This document shows, one piece after another, positions 62,277 to 64,000 of a DNA stretch of 64,000 nucleotides. The notes under the pieces were generated by a model, which saw nothing but the letters and a program-made list of their open reading frames with translations, did not search any database and had not been told where the DNA came from. The first letter of the stretch is position 1; each line of letters begins with the position of its first letter. The translations under genes were made by a program, and so were the position numbers. Location: positions 372,001-436,000 of the forward strand of contig NZ_RCVQ01000001.1 of NCBI RefSeq assembly GCF_016107285.1. The letters run 5' to 3'. The DNA is from Roseomonas sp. KE0001. GTDB taxonomy: Bacteria > Pseudomonadota > Alphaproteobacteria > Acetobacterales > Acetobacteraceae.

Positions 62277-63416
62277 ATGCCCGCCCCCTCGCCACGCCTC
62301 ATCGGTTCCGAGATCTACCGGAAGTCCACCTACGGGCCGAAGCACCCGCTGGCCATCCCGCGCGTCTCCACCGCGCTGGACCTGATCCGCGCGCTGCACT
62401 GGCTGCCCGGGGATCGCTACCTCGACAGCCCGCGCGCCACGCCGGCCGAGCTCGCGCGCTTCCATCACCCGGACTACATCGCCGCCCTGATGCGGGCCGA
62501 GGCGGAGCAGGCGGTGCCCGCCGAGGTGCGCGAGCGCTTCCACATCGGCGCGCGGGGCAACCCGGTCTATCCCGAGATCTTCCGCCGCCCCGCGACCAGC
62601 GCCGGCGGCGTCCTGCTCGCCGCCAGCCTGACGGCGGCGGAGGGCGGCATCCTCCATGTCCCCGGCGGCGGCACGCATCACGGCCGGCCGGACCGCGCCA
62701 GCGGCTTCTGCTACCTGAACGACGCGGTGCTCGGCCTGCTGCGCTGGTGCGATCTCGGCCTGACCAACATCCTCTACATCGACATCGACGCCCATCACGG
62801 CGACGGTGTGCAGGACGCCTTCCAGGACGACCCGCGCGTCTTCACCCTGTCGATCCACGAGGGCGGGCGCTGGCCCTTCACCGGGGCGCTGGAGGACCGC
62901 GCCGGCGGGTATGCCCGCAACATCCCGGTGCCGCCGGGACTGAACGACAACGAGTTCCTCCACCTGCTGCGCCAGGCGGTGCTGCCGGTGGCGCGCCACC
63001 TGCGGCCGCAGGCGATCATGCTGCAATGCGGCGCCGATGCGCTGGAGGAGGACCCGCTCGCGCGGCTCTCGCTCTCGAACAACGCCTACTGGGAGGCGGT
63101 GCGCGCCATCCGGGGGATGGCGCCGCGGCTGATCGTGCTGGGGGGTGGGGGCTACAATCCCTGGTCGGTGGCGCGCTGCTGGGCCGGGATCTGGGGCGTG
63201 CTGGATGGGCGCGAGCCGCCGGAGCGCCTGCCGCCCGAGGCGGAGGCGGTGCTGCGGGCGCTGAGCTTCCACCGCGCCGCCGGCCGCAACCCGCCGGAGC
63301 ACTGGTTCACCACCCTGCGCGACCCGCCACGGCCGGGACCGGTGCGGGGCGAGATCCGGCATCTGGCCGCCGCCACGCTGGAGGGGCTGCCTGACCCCCT
63401 GCGCGGCGTGGCATAA
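62277..63416 (+). CDS. Histone deacetylase family protein (AcuC-like)
   Basis: A 379-residue class I-type deacetylase fold. Catalytic motifs are VPGGGTHHGRPDRASGFCYL (HH pair), NILYIDIDAHHGDGVQDAF (zinc ligands Asp and His) and MLQCGADALEEDPLARLSLS (zinc ligand Asp), then LIVLGGGGYNPWSVARCWAG. AcuC deacetylates acetyl-CoA synthetase and other lysine-acetylated proteins; bacterial members also act on small amides. I place the start at the ATG at 62277 (MPAPSPRLIGSEIYRKSTYG). It is divergent from the thiamine operon. Confidence 0.93.
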   Translation: MPAPSPRLIGSEIYRKSTYGPKHPLAIPRVSTALDLIRALHWLPGDRYLDSPRATPAELARFHHPDYIAALMRAEAEQAVPAEVRERFHIGARGNPVYPEIFRRPATSAGGVLLAASLTAAEGGILHVPGGGTHHGRPDRASGFCYLNDAVLGLLRWCDLGLTNILYIDIDAHHGDGVQDAFQDDPRVFTLSIHEGGRWPFTGALEDRAGGYARNIPVPPGLNDNEFLHLLRQAVLPVARHLRPQAIMLQCGADALEEDPLARLSLSNNAYWEAVRAIRGMAPRLIVLGGGGYNPWSVARCWAGIWGVLDGREPPERLPPEAEAVLRALSFHRAAGRNPPEHWFTTLRDPPRPGPVRGEIRHLAAATLEGLPDPLRGVA

Positions 63417-63423
63417 GGGCGTC

Positions 63424-63912
63424 ATGCATCGCCGCTCCCTGCTGGCCCTCGCCGGGCTGGCCGCACTCGCCAACCGCTCCGCCCCGGCCCAGGGCTCCTC
63501 CCCCGAGGGGCCGCAGCCGCGCCTGCCCACCGAGCCGCTCGTCATCGTCACGCGCGACGGCCAGCGTCATGCCTTCAACGTCGAGATGGCGCTGACGCCG
63601 GAGCAGCAGACGGTGGGGCTGATGTTCCGGCCCGAGGTGAGGCCGGACGAGGGCATGCTTTTCGACTGGGGCCAGCCGCGCGAGAGCGCCATGTGGATGC
63701 GCAACACCATCGCCTCGCTCGACATGCTGTTCATCGCCGCCGACGGCCGCATCCACCGTATCGCCGAGCGCACCGTGCCGCGCAGCCTGGCCACCATCGA
63801 GAGCCGGGGCGCGGTGCGGGCGGTGCTGGAACTGGCCGCCGGCACGGCGGAGCGCCTCAACCTGCGCCCCGGGGACCGGGTGCTGCAGCGGATCTTCGGC
63901 AATGCCGGCTGA
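63424..63912 (+). CDS. DUF192 family exported protein
   Basis: A 162-residue secreted protein with a signal peptide (MHRRSLLALAGLAALANRSA) and a DUF192 domain: FNVEMALTPEQQTVGLMFRP, EGMLFDWGQPRESAMWMRNT, IASLDMLFIAADGRIHRI and LELAAGTAERLNLRPGD. DUF192 function is not established. It begins 7 bp after the deacetylase gene. Confidence 0.92.
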   Translation: MHRRSLLALAGLAALANRSAPAQGSSPEGPQPRLPTEPLVIVTRDGQRHAFNVEMALTPEQQTVGLMFRPEVRPDEGMLFDWGQPRESAMWMRNTIASLDMLFIAADGRIHRIAERTVPRSLATIESRGAVRAVLELAAGTAERLNLRPGDRVLQRIFGNAG

Positions 63913-64000
63913 GGCCGGCGGCACCGGACCGCGCCGGAGGGCGCCGCTCGCCATCCTCGCCCTGTCGCTCGTGGCGATGCCGCCGGGCGTCGCCGCCGGC
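63902..64000 (+). CDS. Start of an exported protein, cut by the window end
   Basis: An ATG at 63902 overlaps the end of the DUF192 gene by 11 bp and opens a frame of 33 codons to the window edge: a basic start followed by APLAILALSLVAMPPGVAAG, which reads as a signal peptide. The rest lies outside the window. Confidence 0.5.
   Translation, partial: MPAEAGGTGPRRRAPLAILALSLVAMPPGVAAG

Overview
This window is about 64 kb of very GC-rich bacterial chromosome with dense, mostly leftward and rightward operon blocks and many 1-4 bp ATGA/GTGA overlaps. Gene content and order (ubiquinol-cytochrome c chaperone beside a YceD/DUF177 gene, rpoZ-rsh-acpS, Bug-type solute receptors, CoxG/CoxD/CoxE accessory genes, ligase-associated helicase plus PdeM) point to an alphaproteobacterium, most likely an Acetobacteraceae member of the Roseomonas type. 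That placement is inferred from gene content, not computed. I saw no rRNA, tRNA, CRISPR array, complete prophage or transposase.

Layout: 0-14.7 kb is housekeeping and cell envelope: the end of thiL, an MFS pump, BamE, a cytochrome bc1 chaperone, YceD, a transglutaminase-like protein, a second-type FtsH, an AT-rich patch with two orphan genes (7.4-9.8 kb), citrate synthase with a clear terminator, a nuclease-like protein, CYTH-CHAD plus SixA, and a DUF6134 protein. 14.8-20.2 kb holds an aspartate decarboxylation pair (AspT antiporter, AspD) and a lactate-type flavin dehydrogenase divergent from its probable GntR regulator, with a palindromic operator between them. 20.3-22.6 kb holds a tyrosine recombinase followed by an Api92/DUF1281-like protein and a divergent ScpA-like kleisin; this is the most unusual module. 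22.6-26.7 kb has a lone muconolactone isomerase, an MFS transporter, and two membrane proteins that each end in a permuted papain-like domain.

27.1-39.1 kb is a catabolic island: branched-chain-type ABC importer (with a LivM-LivF fusion), metallo-beta-lactamase lactonase, SDR, MmgE/PrpD, NIPSNAP, a GntR regulator, two carboxymuconolactone decarboxylase-family proteins, two hydroxyisobutyrate-dehydrogenase-like enzymes and a Bug receptor. An ATTGACAGACAA box overlaps consensus -35 elements at two of its promoters, suggesting a small regulon; the substrate is not known.

39.2-44.7 kb is DNA repair (photolyase, PdeM, Lhr-type helicase, phosphoesterase). 44.8-49.7 kb has paired lipoproteins, acpS, rsh, rpoZ and folK. 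49.7-55.6 kb is a molybdenum-hydroxylase maturation block (MoaB/MobA-like fusion, two XdhC-type proteins, CoxE, MoxR/CoxD, CoxG) with no catalytic subunit genes in view. 55.8-59.4 kb has metY with a 2-oxoglutarate-type oxygenase, a PhnA-C protein and a GH19 lysozyme-like protein. 59.5-62.2 kb is a thiamine-precursor ABC importer under a TPP riboswitch. The window ends with an AcuC-type deacetylase, a DUF192 protein and the start of a secreted protein.
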